Of a stretch of DNA of 31,126 bases, positions 21,354 to 29,059 are shown in pieces. Every line of letters starts with the position of its first letter. Positions within the stretch are counted from its first letter, which is position 1. The position numbers and the translations under genes are program-made. Under the pieces are notes generated by a model. It saw only the letters and a program-made list of their open reading frames with translations. It was not told the origin of the DNA and made no database searches. Origin of the DNA: Bacteroidales bacterium (GTDB taxonomy: Bacteria; Bacteroidota; Bacteroidia; Bacteroidales; Marinilabiliaceae); assembly GCA_900766825.1 (NCBI GenBank), contig CAAFWU010000065.1:1-31126 (forward strand). The letters run 5' to 3'.

Positions 21354-22796
21354 TTACTTTTTCTCTTCTGGGAGGTCAAAAAATTTGCTTGTTGGCTTTT
21401 CTGCGAAACATTTGTCCAAAACGGGGTCAACGACCCAATATTGGTCTGTGCTCTCCAAAGGAACTACAACATAAACGTGCTGATAACGTCCTGCGCTGTA
21501 GGCTGCAATGCGGAATTTAAATTCAATATCGAGGTTTCGGAGGAGTGCACCGATGAGGGTTGCAAAGCAATCGCAATCGCCTTTCTGGTCGTAGAGAGTA
21601 CGGAGGGGGCGGCGTACTTGCTCACGTACTCGGCTGTCTGGGACGTACTGAATGTGTGTATAGACAAAATCCCAAATGCTTTGTAATGTGTCTTTAAGTG
21701 TGTCTCTCTTTAGGTGTTTTGCCAGCTGCGTAACGTCTGTATAATATTTTTCCACCACGGCACGCATGAGTTCTCCTGTGTCTCGTACTGTGCCATCGGG
21801 GTGTACAATATGGTCGTTATACTTCAGATTTTCACGAGGGGGGATATAAGATATATAGTCGCTTATATCTCTAATCTTACGTTGCGAGGCTGCCACAAGC
21901 CCGAGGCCAGAGACGGCCGCAGTGGGGGTGTCGGTGGATTTCTTTGTATAAGATTTCTTTGATTTCAGTTTCGCTCGCATCCTTGCGAAAAATCCGCCAC
22001 CGCTTTTCTTTGCGGTTTTACGGACTTTAAAAACCTTTTTTGTGGAGGTGTTTTTGGAGGTGAGGGCTTGGCGCCTCTTTATCGCTGCAATACTATCCTT
22101 AACTTTCTTTACAGTTGCAACAACATTCGCACTTTTTTTCTTGACCAACTTTTTAATCTTGCGTCTCTTTTTGCCGTTGAGTTCGTTGGCGTACATCTCT
22201 TGCCATACATAACCCTCTGGAGCGTCCACATCGTTTACACCAGATACACCCGTATCGGTCGATACGGTTGTTTCTTCTCCGAGTGACTTAGTAAGGTTGA
22301 AAACAAAGGTATCATTCAGGACGGCCGACATCTCCACCTTAATATCTTTGGTCAGTTGGTCGAAGTTCTGGTTAGTAATCATGGTCTGTATAGCATCGCC
22401 AGCTACCTGAATAAGGCTTGACAATTCTACATCTACATTCAGACCCGCCATTGTGGAGGTTGCAAACTTAGCTATCTTAACAGACGAGGGGGTAACGCCG
22501 CTGCTTGCCATCTTCTTATCCTTATAGTAGATAAAAAGAGCGTTAACCCCAACTGTCAACTCTTCATCGGAGCGGTTCTCAAAATCAATTGCAAGGGGGA
22601 AACGTAGGCGGCTACCACTGCCACCAAAGACGGAGGATATAACGGAGAGGGCTCCGCCACCATAAAATTTAGGCTTGCCGTCTAACTTGATTTTATATGT
22701 GAGGTTTTTAGCCATATTGGCAACTGAAGAGCCTTTGGTCAAAAGCCAAAGGACTCCAGCACCAATACCTATGCCAACTATAGGCAAAATATTCAT
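21354..22796 (-). CDS. Membrane-anchored LEA2-like plus transglutaminase-fold cysteine protein
   Basis: The gene encodes 480 residues. It has an N-terminal membrane segment (about 3-20, ILPIVGIGIGAGVLWLLT), then a beta-sandwich resembling LEA14/WHy-type domains (about 60-165, FPLAIDFENRSDEELTVGV). A basic linker (195-285) contains GYVW, LNG and GGFF, as in the 976-aa protein. A transglutaminase-like/papain-fold domain with a complete triad follows: Cys408 (GDCDCFA), His440 (YQHVYVV) and Asp457 (WVVDP). The domain could be a peptidase, an amidase or a peptidoglycan enzyme; true transglutaminase activity is less likely. It is the first gene of the structural operon, with a 10-bp repeat array and promoter just upstream. 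Virion maturation protease or entry enzyme are both possible. Confidence 0.8.
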   Translation of the reverse strand: MNILPIVGIGIGAGVLWLLTKGSSVANMAKNLTYKIKLDGKPKFYGGGALSVISSVFGGSGSRLRFPLAIDFENRSDEELTVGVNALFIYYKDKKMASSGVTPSSVKIAKFATSTMAGLNVDVELSSLIQVAGDAIQTMITNQNFDQLTKDIKVEMSAVLNDTFVFNLTKSLGEETTVSTDTGVSGVNDVDAPEGYVWQEMYANELNGKKRRKIKKLVKKKSANVVATVKKVKDSIAAIKRRQALTSKNTSTKKVFKVRKTAKKSGGGFFARMRAKLKSKKSYTKKSTDTPTAAVSGLGLVAASQRKIRDISDYISYIPPRENLKYNDHIVHPDGTVRDTGELMRAVVEKYYTDVTQLAKHLKRDTLKDTLQSIWDFVYTHIQYVPDSRVREQVRRPLRTLYDQKGDCDCFATLIGALLRNLDIEFKFRIAAYSAGRYQHVYVVVPLESTDQYWVVDPVLDKCFAEKPTSKFFDLPEEKK

Positions 22797-22827
22797 GGTC
22801 GTTGTTGTGGTTTGTTTAGTTCTCTGG

Positions 22828-22835
22828 CAAATATA
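22828..22835 (-). promoter_or_regulatory. Promoter of the minus-strand structural operon (-7 element)
   Basis: On the minus strand TATATTTG matches TAnnTTTG. Transcription should start about 25 bp before the ATG at 22796. There is no consensus -33 TTTG at 19 bp; the nearest CTTG is 16 bp away. The five tandem repeats end at that place, which suggests an activator-dependent promoter. Confidence 0.65.
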
Positions 22836-22850
22836 GAGTGCTAAAAAACC

Positions 22851-22903
22851 ACAAGTCGGACTAAGTCGGACTAAATCGGACTAAATCGGACTAAGTCGGA
22901 CTA
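22851..22903. repeat. Five 10-bp tandem repeats upstream of the structural operon
   Basis: Units of CTAA(G/A)TCGGA occur at 22861-22870, 22871-22880, 22881-22890 and 22891-22900. A first, imperfect ACAAGTCGGA lies at 22851-22860 and a partial CTA follows. They differ only at one G/A position. One unit per helical turn places all sites on the same DNA face, directly behind the promoter. The remaining stretch to 23102 shows no gene, tRNA or integrase site that I can recognise. Confidence 0.9.
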
Positions 22904-23061
22904 CGGGGGTTTTTGTTACTTTGGTGTTACTCTGCTGTGGGAGTGGTTGGGGTATATTTTTGATTTTATGATTGTTATGAGTGAGGGTTGGGGCTTGCTG
23001 AGATTTCTATGCTAAATTACAATAACTTTTTATCCTTACTATATACATCAAATATTTTACC

Positions 23062-23069
23062 TATCTTTG
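23062..23069 (+). promoter_or_regulatory. Putative promoter (-7 element) of the CotH-family gene
   Basis: TATCTTTG matches TAnnTTTG 33 bp before the ATG at 23103. No clear -33 TTTG is visible, so the promoter is a moderate call. Confidence 0.5.
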
Positions 23070-23102
23070 CCATCCCCAAAAGTCACTTATTCTTAGCGTT
23101 TT

Positions 23103-24929
23103 ATGCGAACATTCCCAACAGCTCTTTTTCCACAGAAGAAAGCTGTGCTCTCGTGCATACTTTTCTTTTTCAGCATCCTTTCAGCCTGGGCCCTAACAAT
23201 TCCCCAAGGAACATTCTATTTCAACAACTCGCTCACCAACTACGCCAACGTCAAGTTTGTTTTTGGCTACGACTCCCGTTCCGAAACCCACGTCCTCAGC
23301 ATGACCGACTGCGGCAACGGATTCTGGAGCATCACCCTCGACCAAGCCTATGCCGATGCCTATCGCTACACCTTTGCAGCCACTTCACTCCCCGATGGCC
23401 TGATTGAGAGCACCTTCTCCACTGTCAAAGACGATATATCCAACAACCGTGGCGAATATCGCACCGCCACCACCGATGCCATCATACCTCTCGGCTACGT
23501 CTACACCCCCTCCTCGTCCGACAACTGGGCCCAAGGTTCATGGCTCTCCCGCGATGCCAACCCATCCCAACCTTGGTCTGGCAAACTCCCCGTCCTCTTC
23601 ATCAACACTGGCAGTGTCGACGTCAATCAGCAGCCTCAGCAGCAATATACCTATGTGAGCGGAACTTGGTATCTTGACAATATGGGTCTCGAAGGCATCG
23701 AATCATTCGGCACAGAAACCGAACCCCTCACCCTCGAAATCAAGGGTCGTGGAAACTACACTTGGGGTGGATTCGAAAAGAAACCCTATCGCATCAAGCT
23801 TACCGACAAACAACCACTCCTTGGCATGAAAAAGAGCAAACACTTTGCCCTCCTTGCACATGCCGACGACAATAACGTCTTCCTCCGAAACACCGTTGGC
23901 TTCATGCTCAGCAAAGCCATCGGGCTCGCCTACACCCCCAACCAGCAACCCGTCGAACTCGTTCTCAATGGCGACTACCGAGGTCTCTACATGCTCACCG
24001 AAAACATCCGAGTAGACAAAGACCGAGTTAACATAACCGAGCAAGCCGACGAGTCCGATGCCGATGTCACTGGAGGCTGGCTCATTGAAATAGACAACTA
24101 CCAATCTGACGGTCAAGTCCAAACCACCGAAGGCAATGGCGCCGACCTCTGGATTACTCCCAAAAGCCCCGAAGTTCTGTCCGCAGCCCAACGGACCTAC
24201 CTCTCCAGTCAAATAGAGGCCATAGACCAAGCCATCTACGACCCCGACAAAAATAGCACCCTCTGGCAGCAACTTATTGATATCGACGCCCTTGTTCGCT
24301 ACTATATTGTTCAGGAAATGTTAGACGATGCCGAGTCCTTCCATGGCAGTTGCTACATTCACAAAGATGCTGGCGATGCTCAAAAATGGACCTTTGGACC
24401 CGTTTGGGATTTTGGCAACTCCTTCCGTCGCTCCTCTGGCAAGTTCTGCTACCAAGACCCCCCATTCGGTCAAACATGGATTGCCGAACTCGCCCTCTTC
24501 CCTGCCTTTCAAGACCACGTTCGCAATGTATGGCGCCAAACACAGGCTGCAAACTATGCTCAGATTCCAAGTCAAATAGACAACTTCGTAGCCCAAATTG
24601 CCGATGCCGCCATCTGCGACGCCAACCGCTGGAGTGCCTATGCCTACGGCACCTCCGACCCCCAAGCCAGCAAACGTGAATTTCAGCAACTCCTTGCCGA
24701 CCGCGTAGCTTGGCTAACAGAGCAATGGGGTCAGCCCAATGCCATTCAAAGCCCCGTAGCCCCCAATGCCAACATATCAAACATCGAGGTCTACACTCTC
24801 TCGGGAGCCAAAGTTGCCACCCTCTCCAGTGCTAGTCGTCTATCGCAGCTCCACCTAACCCCAGGAGCCTACGTTGTTGTAACCTATTCCACCAACGACC
24901 GCACATCCAAAGTACTTATTATTAAATAA
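23103..24929 (+). CDS. Secreted CotH-kinase family protein with type IX sorting domain
   Basis: The gene encodes 608 residues. A signal peptide (about 1-31, ending SAWA) is followed by a beta-rich domain (about 32-120) resembling carbohydrate-binding modules. The CotH core runs from about 211 (KGRGNYTWGGFEKKPYRIKL) through RGLYMLTENIRVDKDRVNI to GPVWDFGNSF near 431-440. The C-terminal domain (about 555-608, with SGAKVA, LTPGAYVV, KVLIIK) is the type A sorting signal of type IX secretion. Similar CotH enzymes phosphorylate secreted proteins; the substrate here is unknown. The protein should be exported and attached to the surface. It is the first host-type gene beside the viral block and is followed by a strong terminator. 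Confidence 0.88.
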   Translation: MRTFPTALFPQKKAVLSCILFFFSILSAWALTIPQGTFYFNNSLTNYANVKFVFGYDSRSETHVLSMTDCGNGFWSITLDQAYADAYRYTFAATSLPDGLIESTFSTVKDDISNNRGEYRTATTDAIIPLGYVYTPSSSDNWAQGSWLSRDANPSQPWSGKLPVLFINTGSVDVNQQPQQQYTYVSGTWYLDNMGLEGIESFGTETEPLTLEIKGRGNYTWGGFEKKPYRIKLTDKQPLLGMKKSKHFALLAHADDNNVFLRNTVGFMLSKAIGLAYTPNQQPVELVLNGDYRGLYMLTENIRVDKDRVNITEQADESDADVTGGWLIEIDNYQSDGQVQTTEGNGADLWITPKSPEVLSAAQRTYLSSQIEAIDQAIYDPDKNSTLWQQLIDIDALVRYYIVQEMLDDAESFHGSCYIHKDAGDAQKWTFGPVWDFGNSFRRSSGKFCYQDPPFGQTWIAELALFPAFQDHVRNVWRQTQAANYAQIPSQIDNFVAQIADAAICDANRWSAYAYGTSDPQASKREFQQLLADRVAWLTEQWGQPNAIQSPVAPNANISNIEVYTLSGAKVATLSSASRLSQLHLTPGAYVVVTYSTNDRTSKVLIIK

Positions 24930-24953
24930 CAAGAACGCATAATCTCATCCCTT

Positions 24954-25005
24954 ATGGGCCACTTTGGGCAGCAAACACACAGCCCAAAGTGGCCCATATT
25001 TTGTT
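24954..25005 (+). terminator. Intrinsic terminator after the CotH-family gene
   Basis: A perfect 16-bp stem, ATGGGCCACTTTGGGC paired with GCCCAAAGTGGCCCAT, has a 12-nt loop and is followed by ATTTTGTTAT. Confidence 0.9.
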
Positions 25006-25305
25006 ATCCGTAACTTACAGACAGAAATCAAGCACCACACCACACTTAGCTACACACTCCGCAAACACAATTACGTTCATCCCCTTATTGCCACACTATC
25101 TATATTCAGATTGTTAAATAGTAAAGACACTTTACCACTCCCAATTGCCTCCATGCCTCCCATTATGCAAACACTTGCTGTTGTCTAACGTGTCGTCATT
25201 CAAATATTTAATCAAAAACACCGACCCACTCCTCTCGCCCACTCTGCAAATGCATAAATATAAGTATTTAACACTCGGTTTATATTTCTTTGCGTTCCTA
25301 ATAGT
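25006..25305. other. Gene-free spacer before the hyf operon
   Basis: This stretch of about 300 bp has C/A-rich and AT-rich segments. I see no convincing ORF, RNA gene, repeat or IS end. It holds the region upstream of the operon promoter at 25306. Confidence 0.6.
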
Positions 25306-25313
25306 TAATTTTG
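25306..25313 (+). promoter_or_regulatory. Putative promoter (-7 element) of the hyf operon
   Basis: TAATTTTG matches TAnnTTTG. It predicts a transcript start near 25320, which makes the GTG at 25315 unlikely as a start and supports the GTG at 25336. A -33 element is weak. Confidence 0.5.
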
Positions 25314-25335
25314 CGTGTTTTGTAAAGTTGACACG

Positions 25336-27342
25336 GTGGTATACATCTATCTTTTCCTCTTTGTGGCAATTGCCACACTCTTGTCTGCCATATCTTGCAG
25401 GCACTTTAAGCCCACATTTTGGGGTCCATCATTGGCTGTTGCCTTATCTGCCATTGGCATAGCACTGTCCATATCCTCCTTGGGCAGCACAACATCCATT
25501 GCGCAGTTCTCACACCCCGTATTCGGCAAGTCTGCATTCTTGTGCGACACACTCTCTTCCTGGTTTCTTATTATAGTAAGCATCCTCTTCGCCCTCGGCT
25601 CCTTCTACGGCCGTGGCTATCTGGCTCATTATAAAACCACAACTGCCCAGCTAACACTCCACTGGGTCGCCTTTATTATCACTCTGGCGGGAATTTTCGT
25701 ACTCCTCACCACGCAAAACCTCGTCGTTTTCCTCCTCGGATGGGAGATGATGGCCATCGGCTCCTTCTTTGCCGTAATATTCGAATACGAACACCCTCAG
25801 GTTCTCAAAGCAGGACTTAACTACTTCATTCAGTCGCACATAGCAGTCTTGCTCATCACCATAGTCTTCGCTTGGTCCATATCCGTTACCAACAGCACCA
25901 CTTTCGATGGGCTCCGACTCTTCTTCTCACAACTCTCCACAACCAAGCAAGTCATTGCCATGTCCCTCCTCATTGCTGGCTTTGGCTTCAAGGCTGGCAT
26001 CGTACCATTCCACTCTTGGCTTCCGCTTGCACACCCCGCCGCACCTAGCCACGTCTCCGCACTTATGTCTGGCGTCATCGTCAAGGCTGGTATCTACGGC
26101 ATTCTTCGCTTCGGCACCATGCTCTCTGGCTCTCAGGCTCCCTTCCTCATTGGCATCATCCTCTTGATCTTGGGCATCGTCTCGGGTCTCTACGGCATTG
26201 TGAATGCCGCAGAACACCGCGACTTCAAACGTATGTTGGCCTACTGCACCATCGAAAACATTGGCATCATCTGCATGGCTCTCGGCATTGGCTTCATTGG
26301 TTGGGCTCAATCAAGCTCACTCTTTATGGCTCTTGGCTTCGGCGGAGCTCTTCTTCACGTCCTTAACCACGCCCTTTTCAAGGCACTCCTCTTCTTTGGG
26401 GCTGGCAATGTCTACGTTTCTGCACACACTCGAGACATGGAGCAACTTGGTGGCCTCGGCAAATTAATGCCTCGAACAGCTGCCATCTTCCTCATTGGCT
26501 CACTCGCCATTGGCGGACTCCCACCCATTGGCGGCTTCCTTAGCGAAATACTTATCTACAGCGGTTTCATCAACGGCTTCGGTCAGCAATCTGTACCCCT
26601 TGCCATCCTCATGGCTTTGGCTGGATGCTCACTTGCCATCATTGGCGGCATATCCATGTTGGCCTTCACAAAAACCTTTGGCGTCATCTTCCTTGGCACC
26701 CCACGCAAGCAGCTCGCACACCAACCATCCGAAGTCAGCCTTGGCATGTTATGGCCCGCTTGGACCATCATTGCACTCATGGCTCTCACTCTCGTCTTCC
26801 CTGGTCGCATTGCTGCCCACCTTTTCTCTGTGGCTCTCTCACATTTCCACCTTGCCGACCCCAATGCACTTAACCTCCCTGCCGTCGATGGCATAGTCAA
26901 CCTCGTTTCCGTCATTGGTCGCTCTATGCTCATCTTCATGCTCCTCATGGTTCTCTTCAGCATTGTCCGCCGACTCATAGCGCGCACCCTTCCTGTGCGT
27001 TACGCCAACACTTGGGGCTGCGGCTATGCCAAACCCATCAAGGGCATTCAGTACACTAGCAAATCCTTTTCCAAGACACTCATAGATATGTGTCACATTT
27101 GGCTCCCATCCACCAACCGATTCCAGCCACTTATGCCCGAAGAGGTCTTCCCCAAGGATCGTACACACATGAGCGTGGACAACGATGGTATCGACGAATT
27201 CGTTGTTAAACCAACAACGCACACCATCACCAAAGCTCTAGACGCCTTCCAGTTCATTCAGAACGGATATCTACAGCGCTACATCGTCTACGGACTCGTC
27301 TACGTTCTCGTACTCATCTTCTCTGTTGTTATTTTCGGTTAA
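25336..27342 (+). CDS. hyfB: Hydrogenase-4 component B / proton-pumping membrane subunit
   Basis: The protein has 668 residues from GTG at 25336 (VYIYLFLFVAIATLL); a GTG at 25315 would add seven polar residues and lies on the predicted promoter. It is an antiporter-like subunit (NuoL/M/N family) with many membrane helices and the hallmark AHPAAPSHVSALMSG then VIVKAGIYG near residue 230. HVLNHALFKALLFFGAG and LIGSLAIGGLPPIGG follow. The soluble loop near residue 560 carries WGCGYAKP. It pumps H+ or Na+ driven by the redox or hydrogen reaction of a group 4 complex. It is first in the operon hyfB-hyfC-hyfE-hyfF. Orthology to hyfB is by length and order. Confidence 0.88.
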   Translation: MVYIYLFLFVAIATLLSAISCRHFKPTFWGPSLAVALSAIGIALSISSLGSTTSIAQFSHPVFGKSAFLCDTLSSWFLIIVSILFALGSFYGRGYLAHYKTTTAQLTLHWVAFIITLAGIFVLLTTQNLVVFLLGWEMMAIGSFFAVIFEYEHPQVLKAGLNYFIQSHIAVLLITIVFAWSISVTNSTTFDGLRLFFSQLSTTKQVIAMSLLIAGFGFKAGIVPFHSWLPLAHPAAPSHVSALMSGVIVKAGIYGILRFGTMLSGSQAPFLIGIILLILGIVSGLYGIVNAAEHRDFKRMLAYCTIENIGIICMALGIGFIGWAQSSSLFMALGFGGALLHVLNHALFKALLFFGAGNVYVSAHTRDMEQLGGLGKLMPRTAAIFLIGSLAIGGLPPIGGFLSEILIYSGFINGFGQQSVPLAILMALAGCSLAIIGGISMLAFTKTFGVIFLGTPRKQLAHQPSEVSLGMLWPAWTIIALMALTLVFPGRIAAHLFSVALSHFHLADPNALNLPAVDGIVNLVSVIGRSMLIFMLLMVLFSIVRRLIARTLPVRYANTWGCGYAKPIKGIQYTSKSFSKTLIDMCHIWLPSTNRFQPLMPEEVFPKDRTHMSVDNDGIDEFVVKPTTHTITKALDAFQFIQNGYLQRYIVYGLVYVLVLIFSVVIFG

Positions 27343-27366
27343 AGAACTTATATTCAATCATATCCC

Positions 27367-28257
27367 ATGCTCAGCTTTCTCCTCATGCTCCTTGCCAGCA
27401 TCTTCTTCACTGGCATCGTGGTGCGTGTAAAGAGTCGCATCCAAGGTCGCCGAGGTCCAGTCCTCCTCCAGCCCTTCTTCGACGTCATCCGTCTCCTCCG
27501 CAAAGGCTCCGTATACAGTACCACCACAGGACCCATCTTCCGCATGGCACCCACTGTCTACTTCGCCTCTGTCATCATGGCCATGGCCGTTGTCCCATTC
27601 GCTGGTCACGGAGGCCTCATATCTTTTGCAGGAGACTTTGTCTTCTTCGCCTACGTCCTCGCTTTCGGCAAATTCTTCAACATTATAGCATCCCTCGACA
27701 CGGGCAGCTCCTTTGAGGGAATGGGTGCCAGCCGTGAAGCACTCTTCTCAATGCTTGTCGAACCTGCCTTTTTCCTCCTCATAGGTTCCCTCGCACTCCT
27801 CACAGGTCACACCTCATTTGCACAAATCTTCGCCTCTTTCCACCTTGGCAGCTACACATCCTACGCCCTTGCTGCCATTGCCGCATTCGTCTTGCTCATG
27901 ATTTGCCTCATCGAGAACAGCCGTATGCCAATCGACGACCCCAAAACCCACCTCGAACTCACCATGGTTCATGAAGTTATGATTCTCGATAACTCTGGTT
28001 TCGACCTCGGGCTCATTATGCAGTCCACCCACCTCAAGTTCGCTATGTACAGCGCACTCATCGCCAATCTCTTCATGGGGGACCTATCCCTCCCTTGGGC
28101 CATCGCTCTCTTCTTCGCCATCCAAATACTCTGTGCTGTAATCGTTGGCTTCATCGAAACCTTTATGGCCCGATACCGAATGAGCCACAACGCGCAGTTC
28201 ATTCTGGCACTCACATCGCTTAGCCTGCTGGTCTTCTTCTGCGTCAAATTCAACTAA
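27367..28257 (+). CDS. hyfC: Hydrogenase-4 component C / NuoH-like membrane subunit
   Basis: The gene encodes 296 residues with about eight membrane helices. Diagnostic loops are RIQGRRGPVLLQPFFDV near residues 23-40, FEGMGASREA near 118, and ENSRMPIDDPKTHLELTMVH near 188, all typical of HyfC/HycD/NuoH proteins that anchor the soluble arm. It starts 24 bp after hyfB and is followed by a 141-bp gap before hyfE without a recognisable gene. In the working complex it links the missing large/small hydrogenase subunits to the pump. Confidence 0.9.
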   Translation: MLSFLLMLLASIFFTGIVVRVKSRIQGRRGPVLLQPFFDVIRLLRKGSVYSTTTGPIFRMAPTVYFASVIMAMAVVPFAGHGGLISFAGDFVFFAYVLAFGKFFNIIASLDTGSSFEGMGASREALFSMLVEPAFFLLIGSLALLTGHTSFAQIFASFHLGSYTSYALAAIAAFVLLMICLIENSRMPIDDPKTHLELTMVHEVMILDNSGFDLGLIMQSTHLKFAMYSALIANLFMGDLSLPWAIALFFAIQILCAVIVGFIETFMARYRMSHNAQFILALTSLSLLVFFCVKFN

Positions 28258-28398
28258 TTCATGCACATCCCACAGCACACACCTTCGGTCTAACACCCCA
28301 ACCTTCAGCCCATAACCCGACTACCCTAAGGTTTAGTCAAGGCTCCAGCCCCACCCCAGACCCCAAGGCCTATGCCACTGTGAAACCCCATTAAAGTC

Positions 28399-29028
28399 AT
28401 GATACAGATTTCGCTCATACTCTTCATTATCACCCTCATCTACTTCGCCATAGCCAACCGCCTCATGACCTACGTTGGCATCTTAACCACACAAGGTGTC
28501 ATCATATGTGCCGCCGCACTCCTCACTCTCCATCAAATGACATGGCTTAACCTCGCCATGATCATCCTTGAGACACTCGTTGTCAAAGCCATTCTCATGC
28601 CCTACTTCATCCGACGAGTCATCCTTACCAATAACATAACGCGAGAAGCCGAACCATCCGTACCCTACTACGTCTCCCTCATTGTGTGCACAGGCATCGT
28701 CATAGTAGCCTACCTTATCTCGCTCGCCGTCAACACCCCCACACTCAATAAAGCATTCTTCGTGGCTGCCCTCGCTGGCATCTTCTGCGGACTCTACTTT
28801 ATCACCACTCGCCGCAAAGTAATAACCCACGTAATATGCTACGTCCTAATAGAAAACGGAGCCTTTGTACTTTCACTCGCCATTGGCAATGAAATGCCCG
28901 TTCTCGTCAACCTCGGCGTCATCCTCGACGTCCTCGTTAGCGTATTCCTCCTCGTCATCTTCATAAACAAAGTTGGAGATGTAACTTCGGAAGGTGACGT
29001 CACAGGACTCAACCAACTCAAAGACTAA
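28399..29028 (+). CDS. hyfE: Hydrogenase-4 component E (NuoK-like C-terminus)
   Basis: The gene encodes 209 residues with six or seven membrane helices. The N-terminal half (LMTYVGILTTQGVIICAAAL) and the C-terminal half (VICYVLIENGAFVLSLAIGN) match the two-part layout of HyfE, the second resembling NuoK. HyfE contributes to ion translocation between the HyfF/HyfB pumps. The 3' end overlaps upstream reading of hyfF only if hyfF starts at 28994; with the preferred start the gap is 31 bp. Regulation is presumably from the operon promoter. Confidence 0.85.
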   Translation: MIQISLILFIITLIYFAIANRLMTYVGILTTQGVIICAAALLTLHQMTWLNLAMIILETLVVKAILMPYFIRRVILTNNITREAEPSVPYYVSLIVCTGIVIVAYLISLAVNTPTLNKAFFVAALAGIFCGLYFITTRRKVITHVICYVLIENGAFVLSLAIGNEMPVLVNLGVILDVLVSVFLLVIFINKVGDVTSEGDVTGLNQLKD

Positions 29029-29059
29029 CAATACTTCCCCAAAGCCCACCATACTCTCT

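Larger units (their letters stand above)
1..22903. mobile_element. Viral/prophage-like block, left end outside window
   Basis: This is a contiguous block of viral-type genes: methyltransferase, J-domain protein, ParB-superfamily protein, RecA-fold ATPase, M15 peptidase, DUF6549-like protein, SH3 proteins and paired spike-like proteins. Almost all lie on the minus strand with 3-50 bp gaps or short overlaps. The right boundary is inferred from the last minus-strand gene, its promoter and its tandem repeats. Host-type + strand genes begin at 23103. I see no tRNA, integrase or clear attachment repeat in the window, so the exact junction and whether the block is integrated are not established. No terminase, portal or tail gene is recognisable, and the part left of base 1 is unseen. 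Confidence 0.75.

Noticed and set aside
22797..23102. Prophage attachment site or tRNA at the viral/host junction
   Set aside because: No tRNA cloverleaf is visible and the other end of the element is outside the window, so no repeat pair can be tested.
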